The position numbers were made by a program, and so were the translations under genes. Under the pieces are notes generated by a model. The model saw only the letters and a program-made list of their open reading frames with translations, was not told where the DNA came from and made no database searches. Shown piece by piece: positions 1 through 9,399 of a stretch of DNA of 64,000 nt. Each line of letters starts with the position of its first letter. Within the stretch, counting starts at the first letter, position 1. Origin of the DNA: Emiliania huxleyi CCMP1516 (lineage: Eukaryota; Haptophyta; Isochrysidales; Noelaerhabdaceae); the NCBI RefSeq assembly GCF_000372725.1, contig NW_005198751.1:629177-693176 (forward strand), read 5' to 3'.

Positions 1-82
1 GAGGGGAGAGGAGGAGGGGAGAGGAGGAGGGGAGAGGAGGAGGGGAGAGGAGGAGGGGAGAGCCGGAGGGGAGGAGAGAGAG
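1..82. repeat. GA-rich tandem repeat
   Basis: About five imperfect copies of a 13-bp purine unit (GGGGAGAGGAGGA) run from the window edge, then decay into GAGG-rich sequence. The array probably continues outside the window. No coding signal. Confidence 0.85.
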
Positions 83-249
83 GAGGAGGAGAGGCGAGGA
101 GGGCGGGAGGTTGCTCTCGGAGGTTGCATCGTCTCGTCTCTCACAGTCACGACGGAGAAGAGCTCGACTGTGAACTCATCCTCGTGCACAACCTACGGCG
201 AGATGTGGGGGAGATGTGGGGGAGATGTGGGGAGATGTGGGGAACTCAA

Positions 250-1185
250 CCTCGTGCACATTTCACAGCCTGCTGGTGTGGTGGACAGTCAGCAAGAGGA
301 GGGGGTCTCACAAGATGCACAAGAGACGCTCTCTCGGGGGGCGACAACGTCCTCGCGCGGCTATCATAGCGGCGCGCCGCGCGAGCAATCTTTTGGAAGA
401 CGTCGAGCTGGTCCACCACGAGCTGGCCTAGTGCGTTTGAGAGTAGCGCGAGTGAGGGACGAAGTGGTGAGCGCTTCGAGCAAGGCTCCTTGACACGGGC
501 TGGCCTGCCATCTGGGTCTTGATCTTGCCTCCGCCGCCGAGCGGGCAGGGGCGGGTCGAGAGGGTGCCTTTGGGGGGGGAGGGGGGGGGAGGGGCGAGGG
601 CCTCCCCCGAGGGCTGACTCGGGGTGACGTTCTCCTTTCGGAACCTTAGTATGGATTCGGGCATGTGTGTGTGCGGGAGGGAGCGAGAGGGTGATTGGGG
701 AGAGAGGAGGAGGGAGGGAGAACGCGCGGCGCGGCCGGGCCCCGGACAGCGCCCCGGACAGGCCCCGGATAGGCGGTCGCAACATCGCGGCGGACGCAGA
801 GGCGAGAGTGATACGCGGGGCGGGGCGCGGGGCAGCCGCGCGCCATGTGGATGTCGATGAGGAGGTCAAAGGCGAGCATGCCGACGGCGAAGTGGGACCA
901 CTGCGACTCGGGCTTCTGAAGCAATATGTTGTCCACCTTCATGTCGAAGAGCGAGATGATACCCTGGACAAACGGCTTGCCAATAGCCAGCTTGATGTCG
1001 GACGGCGGCGGCTCGGCCGGGCGCGAGAAGAAGAGACCGGCTCCGACGAGCAGCGCGAGCATTGGCGCAATGCGGAGGGCTCGCGAGCCGCGGCTGGCGC
1101 GGAGCATCGGCTCGCCAGGCTCGACGGTGGGGACACTCTGCATCGCTGACAAGTAAGCCAACAAGGACGCGCCGCCAAAATCCAA
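250..1185 (-). CDS. hypothetical protein with one membrane segment, exons uncertain
   Basis: I do not recognise this gene. The first exon would start near 1185 and run to about 840; it has protein-like composition, with a hydrophobic stretch (IAPMLALLVGAGLFF, residues about 39-53) and then DIKLAIGKPFVQGI, DMKVDNILLQK and GMLAFDLLIDIHMA. A second protein-like stretch (LGQLVVDQLDVFQK) lies on the same strand at about 340-440. A spliced two-exon gene is the simplest reading, but the sequence between is low-complexity and I could not fix the splice sites. It could be a single-pass membrane protein. Real-gene confidence is low to moderate. Confidence 0.35.
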
Positions 1186-1943
1186 AAAGAATTTATTCTC
1201 TGGCGTGCCCCGCTCCCGTTCCCCTGTGTCCCTGATCGTCCTTACAAGATCCTGCTCGTGCAGGTGGGGACCCTGTCGCGTCTCCCACCCCTTGTTTGGT
1301 GTGTCCGTTTTATTTATTTATTTTTAAAAGAGTTCTATCGGCGCCTCGCTCGCACGACACTGGGCACGGGACGCCGCCTTATGTGTCCCAAAGAATTTCA
1401 CTGGGCACTTGTGGTGGCGGCGTGCCGTCCTCCCATCCCTCCCTTGGTTTGTCTGTTTTCTGTCTTTCTTTCTTTCACTGGGCACGGGACTGGCGCGCAC
1501 TGGCACTCACTAACAATAACACCCAAAAGAATTTTGCGAGGTCCCGTCCCTGGGCGCACCAACACAGGTACCCCACGGGAGCCGCCTAACCGACTCCTGC
1601 GAGGACGGCGAGGCACTTAGCTCCGGGTGCAGGGGGCGAAAGCCGGCCGGCCCGGGCCCCTTTTACGCCTGCCGTTTTTTTGGGGAGGGTACCCATCCTC
1701 GAGTACCCTCCCCACTCCCGCCTCTCATTTGTGTCACACCACGCGGAACGCATCTCCATCGCTTCGGTGAAGGGGGTGAACCGCGCCATCCTCGATCGCC
1801 GTGCAAAGCTCGCTTCCGAGCTCTCACGCCGCGCGTAGGCCCTTAGGGGCCTAGAGAACACAACCCCCTCTCCCTTTTCTCCCAGTAAGCTAAAAGTACG
1901 TACCCGAGGGTGAACTGGGAGAAAAGGGAGACTTGGTTGTGTT

Positions 1944-2017
1944 GAGCACTTGAGCACTGGATAGGGTCGGTTCCGCATGGTACGGGACCCCTCGATCGTC
2001 TCGCCCTCCCTCATTGG
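1944..2017 (-). repeat. 74-bp dispersed repeat, copy 1
   Basis: Nearly identical (about 5 differences) to 35520-35593. Both copies hold a small hairpin around GGTCGGTTCCG...CGGGACC, and on the minus strand both read MREGETIEGSRTMRNRPYP (V in place of the first M in copy 2). It could be the conserved end of a mobile element, a small structured RNA, or a short exon; I cannot decide. Confidence 0.6.
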
Positions 2018-2487
2018 TTGTGTTCTCTATGTATGAAGCGCACCCAGCGGGCCGGTGATTGATCGGGATCGTGCTGCGGGCAAGAGAGCCCTGACCCTTG
2101 GGGGGTGGCCGCAGGGTCAGGAGGGAGGGGGCGAACGAAATAAAAACGGCGGCCCGAGAATTAGTTATGACGATCGGCCGTCGATCCCGAAGGGTCGTCG
2201 GTTGAGCTAGGGAGCCTGGCGATGGACGCCACCGCGACCCCTCGTGGCATCTCTCTCGCCGCCGGCGAGCTGGGGGCTCGCGGACGGCAAAACAATTAGA
2301 TAACAGTGTACAGCCGTGAGAATTAGTTCAACTGTGAACGGGGACATGTGCGGGACGTGTCAGGGCCGGCTTGCCTTCTGCCCTGGTTGTCGGCCATTGC
2401 GAGAGACGCCCGCGTCCCACGGCTCTTGTTTGGGTTCCCTAGCTACGGAACGGCGCCTTTACTCGGCGCTAATAAACACCAGAGACG

Positions 2488-2545
2488 ACTTAGGTTAGGT
2501 TAGGTAGGAAGGTGAAGAACAGCCAGACGTTTTTGTGTGAAGAAC
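2488..2545 (+). repeat. fragment of dispersed repeat (GGTTAGG end)
   Basis: The run GGTTAGGTTAGGTAGGAAGG followed by TGAAGAACAGCCAG matches, in reverse complement, the end of the element at 50193-50395. It is followed by a second local copy of GTGAAGAACAGCCAGACG, so only the terminal part is present here. Confidence 0.6.
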
Positions 2546-2709
2546 AGCCAGACGAGTCAACGTACACTCTGACTGGAGCACTTGGAGCACTTGGCGTGCA
2601 GTCATCTGGACTCTGTTATTTTTTCCGATGAGCCGGGGTGCCAAATTGCTGCCTTCGCTGGTGCTCTTCCCTGGTGTGCTCTGCACGCAGCATCGAAACT
2701 CTCTGAGCC

Positions 2710-4723
2710 TTGCCTGGCGCATACATGATCATCAGGCAAAGGACGCGTGCCAGCTCTTCCCGCCTCCGATCCTTCCGGCGCGGCATTCTCTCTGGCGAGT
2801 GGACGCTGCCTCCCACTGGGTGCCGCGAACGAGGCATCATCCCTTGGTCGCTGCCCTTCCGTGTGAGCGAGGCGGAGGCGCGCTGCGCCTTTGAGACGTG
2901 GCGGAGCAGCGGACGCCGGCCAGACCCGCAGCTCTCCGTCCGCCACGTCCGGCCGGTTCACCTGCCGTACTACATCTTCACCGGTCGGCTCGAGGTGACC
3001 TTCAAGGGCGTGCTCGGCTTCGGCAAGACCGAGTACGCCGCGCACGGCCTCCGCTGCTCGACAGAGCTCGGCCCGGACGAGGGCGCCGCGACGGCAGTCT
3101 ACGCCGGCTTTGACTTCCGCAGGCGGTACGTGCGAGAGACGCTGTCGGGCGACGTGTCGGAGGCGCTGCTGGAAAGCGCCGTCCCCTTCTCGCAGCTGGC
3201 CGACCAGCCTGCCGGCGCCGGCGTCGAGTCCTTCAAGATGAAGCCGTCCTTTGCCTATGCGCAGCGCCTCTGCGAACGGCTTCCGGGTGCAGCGCCGAGA
3301 TGCGCCGAGATGCGCCGAGAGGCGCCGAGAGGAGCTGAGAGGAGGAGCCGAGGCGCCGAGATGCGACGAGACACGCGCAGCCACGCTCCTAGCCGCCTCG
3401 CTCCCCGCCGCCTCGCTCCGCCGCCCCCGAGAGGCTCTGCCGGCGTAGGGACCGCGCTGTACGAGGCACGGTGAGACACTTCTCCGAACCTTCTCCGAAC
3501 CCTCTCTCCTAGGCATCGCGCTGTACGAGGCGGGCCGAGACCTGCTCACCGAGCGTTGCTGCAGCCTCTCGACACCCGGGATGGACCTGCGCTGGAGCCT
3601 GCCTGCAGGCAGACCGCCACCTGCGCACGAGCGCGGAGGCGCGCGCGCTTCGCTTCGAGGCACGCGGCGGCTCCCTCGCCCCCGCCGCCGCTGCCTCGGG
3701 ACGTGTCCATCGGGGCGTGTCCACGACGCGCCCCCCCGTGCCTCGTCCCGTCTGCAGGCAGCCGACGGCTCCTTCGTGTGCCCCGCGGGCGAGAGGCCGC
3801 CCTGCTACGTGCGCGGCGAGGAGGCAGGGAGAGGTGCTCTGGGCCACCCGCCCCTCAGCGGTGCGGTTGCGCCACAGGTGCGCGCCGAGGAGGTCAAGAG
3901 CCGTCTCGAGGGCGCGAAGCTGCACTCGCACGGCGCCTGCTGCTGGCCTGTGCCGCTGGCGTCCGTGGATACGGACTGGGCCGGACCAGGCACTGCACAC
4001 TAGTAGGCGCGCGGCTGCGTCTCAGAGCGGAGGAGGCCGAGTTCACCCGAGATCAGCCGAGACCAGCCGAGATGAGTTCAGCAGGCGCGCTGCTGCTGCC
4101 TCTCTGGGCGGTCGAGTACGTGACGCACGGGTTGCCGTTCCGCGCGTTTGTGTCTGCGCTGCTTCCGGGCGGACAGCCTGACCGTGGCGGGCATGTCCAC
4201 GACACGTCCAAGACAGGTCCGGGACTCTTCCCGCAGGCGACAACCCGACCGTGGCGGGCATGTCGCATGTGGCGCCCTGGGAGGTGGTCTACGCTGTGCC
4301 GAGGCCGGCCCCGTCCCCCCCCCCTTTCCCCCTTTACCCCCCTCCCCCCCCCCCTCCCTCCACCCCTCGCTGCGGCGGCACCAGGTGCGCCGCTACTGGC
4401 TCAACGAGCTCGAACGAGTCATGCCGCAGCTCGAGAGGCGAGACGAGGGCGGCCGGCAGCGCGGGCTGCCCTGCTTTGGCGCGCCTCGCCAAGCGGCGGA
4501 CGCCGACGACTATGCACTGCTCGGCTTGTGCGCCGAGCCGCCCCCGACCGCCGCCGCCGTCGGCGCCGCCTTCCGTGCGCTGGCGATGGCGTCGCACCCC
4601 GACCAGCAGCCCGGGCTGAGCGAGAGGGAGCGCGCGGACGTGACGAGGCGCTTCCGCAGGCTGCTGGACGCGCACGGGCGGCTGCGGCGCAAGCACCGCG
4701 CTGACGAGCGGGGGACGAGTTAG
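2710..4723 (+). CDS. J-domain protein with zinc-ribbon-protein-like N-terminal domain
   Basis: A multi-exon gene. The first visible exon (to 3286) has a basic, possibly organelle-targeting N terminus, then IIPWSLPFRVSEAEA and LPYYIFTGRLEVTF, which resemble the domain beside TFIIB-type zinc ribbons in bacterial proteins. Exon 2 starts at 3513 and continues in frame (G-IALYEAGRDLLTER). Further exons include LPLWAVEYVTHGLPF, then GDNPTVAGMSHVAPWEVVY from 4237. The last exon (about 4397-4723) is a C-terminal J domain with the HPD motif (SHPDQQ) and a basic tail. J domains stimulate Hsp70 ATPases, so this is probably an Hsp70 co-chaperone. The intron 4169-4236 is GC-AG and repeats the start of the next exon. 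Start codon and middle exons are uncertain. Confidence 0.7.
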
Positions 4724-5397
4724 GATGTGAGACAGGCCGAGGCGGCATCCACCATCCTGAGAGCGCGCGGTCGACGCTTCAGAGCCAAAAAATTGGAGTT
4801 TTCTCGGGAAAATAAAGAGGAAAAGAGAGGGTGCTGTAGAGAAAAAAGGAAAGGAAATAAAAAGACGGGGTGCGAGAGGAAAAGCATATACAGCCTAACC
4901 CGCCCCGCCCCGCCCCGCCCCCCCCACCGGACTAACCCGCGAGCCGCTCCCGGCTCCGCCCCCCGCCCAAGGCCCAACCCCCACCCGCGCCTGTGCCTGC
5001 CACCCGTGCCGCCTCCTCCACGCTCGCCCACGACGCCAGCCGCCCGTCGCCCGCCGCACCGCCGTCTCGCCCGCCGCCAATCAGAATTTTACGAGGAAAC
5101 AATTCCAGGTGTCCCATCCCTCGCTTGGCTTGCCGCGTTGCCGGTGTTCTTTCTTTCTTCGTCTGCGTGTGTGGAGTGTGGGTTGGTTTTATTTTCCATT
5201 TCCGGGCGCGTTACCTCGCACGGCAGGTTCTGCCGGGCTCTGCGCTTCACCTGTGATCCTGTGTGAGCTCTGTGTGTGAAGTATTTTCTTCTCAATAAGA
5301 GGGCTCCCGCGGCGATCAACACCGCAACTCCTTTTCTAAATTTCACCACTCTTCTTACGCGCGACGACGCTACAGCCTACCAAACCTCCACACACTT
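4724..5397. other. intergenic
   Basis: No supported gene. A/T-rich stretch with AATAAA-like sequence just after the J-domain gene, then (CCCGC)n at 4899-4925 and a C-rich tract, then mixed sequence up to the minus-strand gene. Confidence 0.6.
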
Positions 5398-6222
5398 CTA
5401 CTCACCCTCGGACATGCTTTTGGGACGGTCGTTGCTCGCGCCGTTGGGAAACGCAAGGCGCACCTTTTTGTTTTGAAGACCTCGATACTTAGCGCACTGC
5501 TCGGGCGAGAGCTCAAACACGTGCCGCGTCTCGTCTTCGCCGCCGGCTACGCGCACAGACACAGTACGCGGCAGCGCCGACACGTGAACCCGCGTGCACG
5601 TCAGCGACGGGTCGCGCACGCCGCACGAGGCGCATGCGTGCAGCGGCAGCGCGTGCGCCATGCGCTCGTCGCTCCACTCGCCCAGCAGCCGCCGCTTCGT
5701 CTCGTCGGAGACGTGCACGCAGCGCTGCAGCAGCGCCGCCGTCTCGTCCTCGGGCCGCTCCAGGTCCATGACGACGTTCGTCGAGGCGTGGAAGCGCGTC
5801 TCCAGGTCGATGGCCGCCTGCTCGGCCGCGGCGAGCTTGCCCTGGTCGACGCACATGCCGCACACCGCGTGCGCCGGGCAGCCGCACTGGCCGCGTTGTG
5901 GGCGCACGGTCTTGGCGACCGCCGGCGCTGCGCGCCGGTCGTGCTGCTCACGCTGCCGGCGGCGCTGGTCGCGCGCCTGCCGATCGCGCGTGTTCGCGGC
6001 GGCTGCATCTCCTGCTCGTTTCGCTCGCACCCGAGCGGCGGTCGCCAGGCGCTTCAGGTCGGCGGTGCTGCGCGCGCGGCCGTCGGCTCTGCACAGCCAC
6101 ATGTCCTCCTCCTCGGCAGGCTCGCACGGCTTGCCGTCGAACTGCGGCGGGAACCCGCGACGACGCTTCGCCCAGGCCGGGCACGATGGTGCCGCGACGA
6201 GCGGCGTCGAGGCGACGGCCAT
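5398..6222 (-). CDS. possible Helitron-type N-terminal (DUF6570-like) fragment
   Basis: An open frame starting MAVASTPLVAAPSCPAWAKR at 6222, about 270 residues. It has a basic region (RDRQARDQRRRQREQ), two Cys clusters (CGCPAHAVCGMC and HACASCGVRDPS), and a helical stretch with HVSDETKRRLLGEW. The order charged region, Cys-rich knuckle, then a ChhCG-type motif recalls the region ahead of the helicase in algal and animal Helitrons. No helicase motif is present, so it would be a fragment. The frame ends at a perfect GTGAGT donor (about 5408), so it may continue into an exon I could not find. It could instead be an unrelated zinc-binding protein. Confidence 0.4.
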   Translation of the reverse strand: MAVASTPLVAAPSCPAWAKRRRGFPPQFDGKPCEPAEEEDMWLCRADGRARSTADLKRLATAARVRAKRAGDAAAANTRDRQARDQRRRQREQHDRRAAPAVAKTVRPQRGQCGCPAHAVCGMCVDQGKLAAAEQAAIDLETRFHASTNVVMDLERPEDETAALLQRCVHVSDETKRRLLGEWSDERMAHALPLHACASCGVRDPSLTCTRVHVSALPRTVSVRVAGGEDETRHVFELSPEQCAKYRGLQNKKVRLAFPNGASNDRPKSMSEGE

Positions 6223-6367
6223 CGATGGGTCCAGAAGACTTGGAGACACTTCTAAACCAAAAATCGAGCACAAGTGCGTTACATGGGCATGGCCGGCGTT
6301 TCTGCACCGAACGATCTTACTTTCGGCTATCGAAAGTGTTGATCTATAACAAGGCTGTGAAACGGCC

Positions 6368-7168
6368 GGCAAACCCCGCAAAGTGACCCGTTTTTACCCA
6401 CCCACGCCCGTGCGCGCGTATCTTAGCTAAGGTACGCGGCCACACGCGCTGGCGCGCACGGCAACCGGGACTTACACGCGCGACACGAGGGACTGCGTAT
6501 CCTCGCCTGCCTCGGGGGAGAATAGCCGCCCTCACCCGCTGCCGCGCATCGAGCTCGGCGGGGCCTGATACGTGTCATTCTGTGCCGGCGCGTATCTTAG
6601 CCAAGATACGCGGCCACACGTGCAGACGCGTATAGCGGTACTCGCGCCCACACGTGCAGCCGCCTATCTTGGCCAACATAGGCGGCTGCACTCGCAGCCG
6701 CGTACCGCGTGACATACACGCCCACGCATGGGGCGCGTATGTTCCCCTAGATAGGCGCCCACACGTGTAGCCGCGTATGTGAACATCCCTCTGTGCACGT
6801 GCCAGCGCGAGTCGCCTTCGCCGACGGGCCGTTTCACGCGCTCACGCCCGCCTATGTTGGCCAAGATAGGCGGCTGCACGTGTGGGCGCGAGTACCGCTA
6901 TACGCGTCTGCACGTGTGGCCGCGTATCTTGGCTAAGATACGCGCCGGCACAGAATGACACGTATATCAGCCCCGCGCCGAGCTCGATGCGCGGCAGCGG
7001 GTGAGGGCGGCTATTCTCCCCCGAGGCAGGCGAGGATACGCAGTCCCTCGTGTCGCGCGTGTAAGTCCCGGTTGCCGTGCGCGCCAGCGCGTGTGGCCGC
7101 GTACCTTAGCTAAGATACGCGCGCACGGGCGTGGGTGGGTAAAAACGGGTCACTTTGCGGGGTTTGCC
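6368..7168. mobile_element. non-autonomous Mutator-like foldback element (801 bp)
   Basis: The element begins GGCAAACCCCGCAAAGTGAC and ends with the exact inverse. The two arms (about 6368-6700 and 6836-7168) are near-perfect inverted repeats, so the whole element folds back around a 130-bp centre. It is flanked by an identical 9-bp direct repeat GAAACGGCC (6359-6367 and 7169-7177). Long inverted arms plus a 9-bp target duplication are typical of Mutator-like elements. Inside the arms there are tandem ~25-bp palindromes of the type CGCGTATCTTAGCCAAGATA. It has no transposase, so it is a foldback MITE mobilised in trans. The mirror-image reading frames in the two arms are by-products. Confidence 0.88.
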
Positions 7169-7297
7169 GAAACGGCCATCGTGCGCGGATTCTGGGCGGG
7201 CTACGCTGGTTTTATGCGGAGGCTACGGCCCCGTCGTGACTAGCCCCGTACCTGCAAAACGTGGCGCCGCGGCTGGAAGGACAACGTTCCCTGCTTC

Positions 7298-8194
7298 ATG
7301 GCCGATCTATTCGGCAAGCGGGCGCGCGCCGCCGAGGGCATGGCCGCACGCGAAATGACGCTCGAGCAGACCGTGGCCCTCAACGAGAGGCTGCGCCGCG
7401 ACGGCAAGATCATCGCCGTCGGAAGCGCTAAGAAGTCCAACGACGACCCCTTTGCCTCTGCGCCAGTGCTGCCCAGCCGAGCCGCCGCAGCGGCCAGTGC
7501 TGCCGCCGCCGCGCCGCCTGTCGCCCCCGCACCGCCGCCGCGGCCCGCGACAGCCGCCGCCGCTCCGAGCGTCGACATGCTCTCCGAGATTGCGATGAAC
7601 GAGCTTCCGCTGGCGGTGCCTGGCTCCAAGCTGGCCGCGTCGGCGCACTCCATCCCCTCTGTGACGTCGCTCGACATGGCGCCGCCGCCTCCTGCGCCGG
7701 ACGGGCCGGCGGCGGGCTATCGCGCGAGCGGAGCGCCCGCCGCGCTCGAACTGCGGGCGGGCGAGGTGCTCGGCAAGCACAAGTGGCGGGAGACGCTCGA
7801 GGGCGCGGTGGTTGCCACCAGCCGAGGGAGGGGCGCCGCCCTCGCGCCCGGCACGCCCCTCCGCAAGATTGTCGCGGCGCAGCAGGCGCAGCAGGCCCAG
7901 GCGGCCGTCCTCGCCCCCGCCTCCTTCCTCGTCGGCACCGCCGCGTGCGTCCTCGGCGCCGCCGTCGCCGCAGCCTCCCTGTGGGTCGCCGCGGGCAAGC
8001 CGGGGTATCGGCAGGCGGTCGACCGCGTGGCCGAGAAGAACGTGGCGCGGCGGGACCGGCTGCAGGCTGGCGCGGTCGGCGCGACCACCACCGCCATCAG
8101 CGCCGCGGCCGAGACGGCGGTCCTCGAGTCGTCGGTCGTGCGCGACCTGGCGCCGGAGATTCGGAAACAGTTTGGCGGCAAGGCCAAGGGCTGA
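7298..8194 (+). CDS. hypothetical single-pass membrane protein, 298 aa
   Basis: One uninterrupted exon starting MADLFGKRARAAEGM. The first 140 residues are Ala/Pro-rich and probably disordered. A conserved-looking block LGKHKWRETLEGAVVATS follows, then a membrane helix (residues about 205-228, FLVGTAACVLGAAVAAASLW) and a charged amphipathic tail ending QFGGKAKG. I do not recognise the family. Just upstream and in frame (7250-7297), after a stop at 7241, the sequence reads CKTWRRGWKDN; its 22-bp core is nearly identical to the F-box end of the kelch genes (CRAWRRGWKET), so a kelch-gene scrap may be the 5' region. Good coding bias supports a real gene. Confidence 0.65.
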   Translation: MADLFGKRARAAEGMAAREMTLEQTVALNERLRRDGKIIAVGSAKKSNDDPFASAPVLPSRAAAAASAAAAAPPVAPAPPPRPATAAAAPSVDMLSEIAMNELPLAVPGSKLAASAHSIPSVTSLDMAPPPPAPDGPAAGYRASGAPAALELRAGEVLGKHKWRETLEGAVVATSRGRGAALAPGTPLRKIVAAQQAQQAQAAVLAPASFLVGTAACVLGAAVAAASLWVAAGKPGYRQAVDRVAEKNVARRDRLQAGAVGATTTAISAAAETAVLESSVVRDLAPEIRKQFGGKAKG

Positions 8195-8723
8195 GGGCTG
8201 GGAGGCGACGCGATCTTCTTGGGCCCTGGCGCCGCGCGAGAGAGGGCGAGGGAAGCGCGCGGCGCCGCTTGTACATTCTTGTGCGACCCCACCACCAGCG
8301 CCGGGGCAACCAGTGTCTAGAGTACATTCTCACTTCTCTATTTCTTGGGTCTGCCGTGCACCGGCCCGGTGACCCTCCGGTGTATGGTGTGTGTGCACGG
8401 GCGGGGAGCGTCAGGCTCTCCGCACGCTCTGTGGGTGTGGCTCTCGTCGAGTCTCTCACCTGTACTTTACGCGAAGCTCCTTCTGTGTACTGACGCATTT
8501 TCACCACACAAATTACATGATCCATATTGCGACAAGGTGGGCCGCGCGGAAGGCACGGCAATAAGCCAAAACGAACGTAAGAACACGGCGCGTCCGAGAG
8601 CAAGTCCGAGAGCGCTCGAGAGGACGAGCGGCGAGCGCGAGAGATTGCGGCATCCGAACGAACTTCTGGACGAAAAGAGAGCGGCGCATGCCAGGGCGAG
8701 AAGCAGGGCGACCCTGCGCCGCG
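8195..8723. other. intergenic, convergent 3' region
   Basis: Nothing supported. It separates the 3' ends of the plus-strand membrane protein and the minus-strand plastid protein. Confidence 0.6.
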
Positions 8724-9305
8724 CTACCTCCCATTCACGTCGATCACGTCGGCGTCGTCCCCCCGAGACTTCCCAGCCGAGGAGGGAGCGTCCGCCTTTG
8801 GCGGCGGCGCAGAGGCCTCGTTCACGCTGCGGCCAAGCTCGGTGTTCTCGAGCAGCCAGCCAATCGTGGCGGTAGGCACGACGTCGAGGCCCGGCAGGAC
8901 CTCCTCCGCAAAGGCGAGGCCGGTGAGGATGGAGTTGCCGTAAAGGTAGTTCACGAGGAGCGCCGAAACGGGCGCCCACGCCAGGTCGGCTCCCTCGCCC
9001 GCGAGCGGCACCGCATAGCTGGCGACGCCAACGAGGTCGATGAGTATGCTGACGAGCAGCTTGATCAGCCGTTCGTTGTCGGGACCTGGCGACGCGCTGC
9101 ACCAGACTGTTTGTACGCGTAGGGCCGCAGTCTGCTGGAAAAGGGCTCGCCGCGGCGGCTGCACGAAAGCAGCGGATGCAGCAGCTGGAAAGCGCTGCGC
9201 GTGCGTGGCGAGCTCGATGGGCCGTGCGCTTGGCGCAAAGGATGGCGTGAGCGCATGCGCGGTAGAGGTTGAGCAAAGCAGACAGAGGAGGAAGCGGCGC
9301 GCCAT
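8724..9305 (-). CDS. conserved plastid membrane protein, 193 aa
   Basis: Starts MARRFLLCLLCSTSTAHALT, a clear signal peptide, followed by an Arg/Ala/Pro-rich transit-like stretch to residue about 65: the two-part leader used for secondary plastids. The mature part has two hydrophobic segments, LIKLLVSILIDLVGVASYAVP and DLAWAPVSALLVNYLYGNSI, then LAFAEEVLPGLDVVPTATIG, a pattern shared with uncharacterised chloroplast proteins of plants and algae. The tail is acidic and hydrophilic. It is divergently arranged with kelch copy 1, only about 95 bp apart, and the same pair recurs inverted at 18.7-20.3 kb, where this gene is broken. Function unknown. Confidence 0.75.
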   Translation of the reverse strand: MARRFLLCLLCSTSTAHALTPSFAPSARPIELATHAQRFPAAASAAFVQPPRRALFQQTAALRVQTVWCSASPGPDNERLIKLLVSILIDLVGVASYAVPLAGEGADLAWAPVSALLVNYLYGNSILTGLAFAEEVLPGLDVVPTATIGWLLENTELGRSVNEASAPPPKADAPSSAGKSRGDDADVIDVNGR

Positions 9306-9399
9306 CGGCTCGGGCCGCTTGTTTTCTCTGTGGAAATCTTTTTCTTTCTTTGCTAATTGGACAGGCGCTTTCTTGAAGAAAAAGAAAAAGCGGCACCCG
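9306..9399. promoter_or_regulatory. short divergent promoter region
   Basis: About 95 bp between the start of the plastid protein (minus strand) and the ancestral ATG of kelch copy 1 (plus strand). It holds T-rich and AAGAAAAAG tracts. Any promoters for both genes must lie here or inside the genes. The matching region in the inverted copy (19897-19945) is shorter and diverged. Confidence 0.4.

Larger units (their letters stand above)
1186..2700. other. intergenic, repeat-containing
   Basis: No supported gene. The stretch holds short repeats of CACTGGGCACGGGA near 1355, 1400 and 1485, the first copy of a 74-bp dispersed repeat (1944-2017), a run with many small palindromes at 2050-2290, and a fragment of a second dispersed repeat at about 2490-2545. 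Open frames here have no recognisable domain. Confidence 0.6.

Noticed and set aside
2488..2510. GGTTAGG repeats resembling telomere sequence
   Set aside because: Only two or three units, and the same run is part of a dispersed element at 50.4 kb.
3479..3505. Heat-shock element controlling the J-domain gene
   Set aside because: The word sits before an intron acceptor, and the same word sits before acceptors in genes with no stress link; reported only as an intron motif.
6344..7243. Two identical small proteins (MRAAILPRGRRGYAV...) in opposite directions
   Set aside because: They come from the two inverted arms of the foldback element and have no coding signature.
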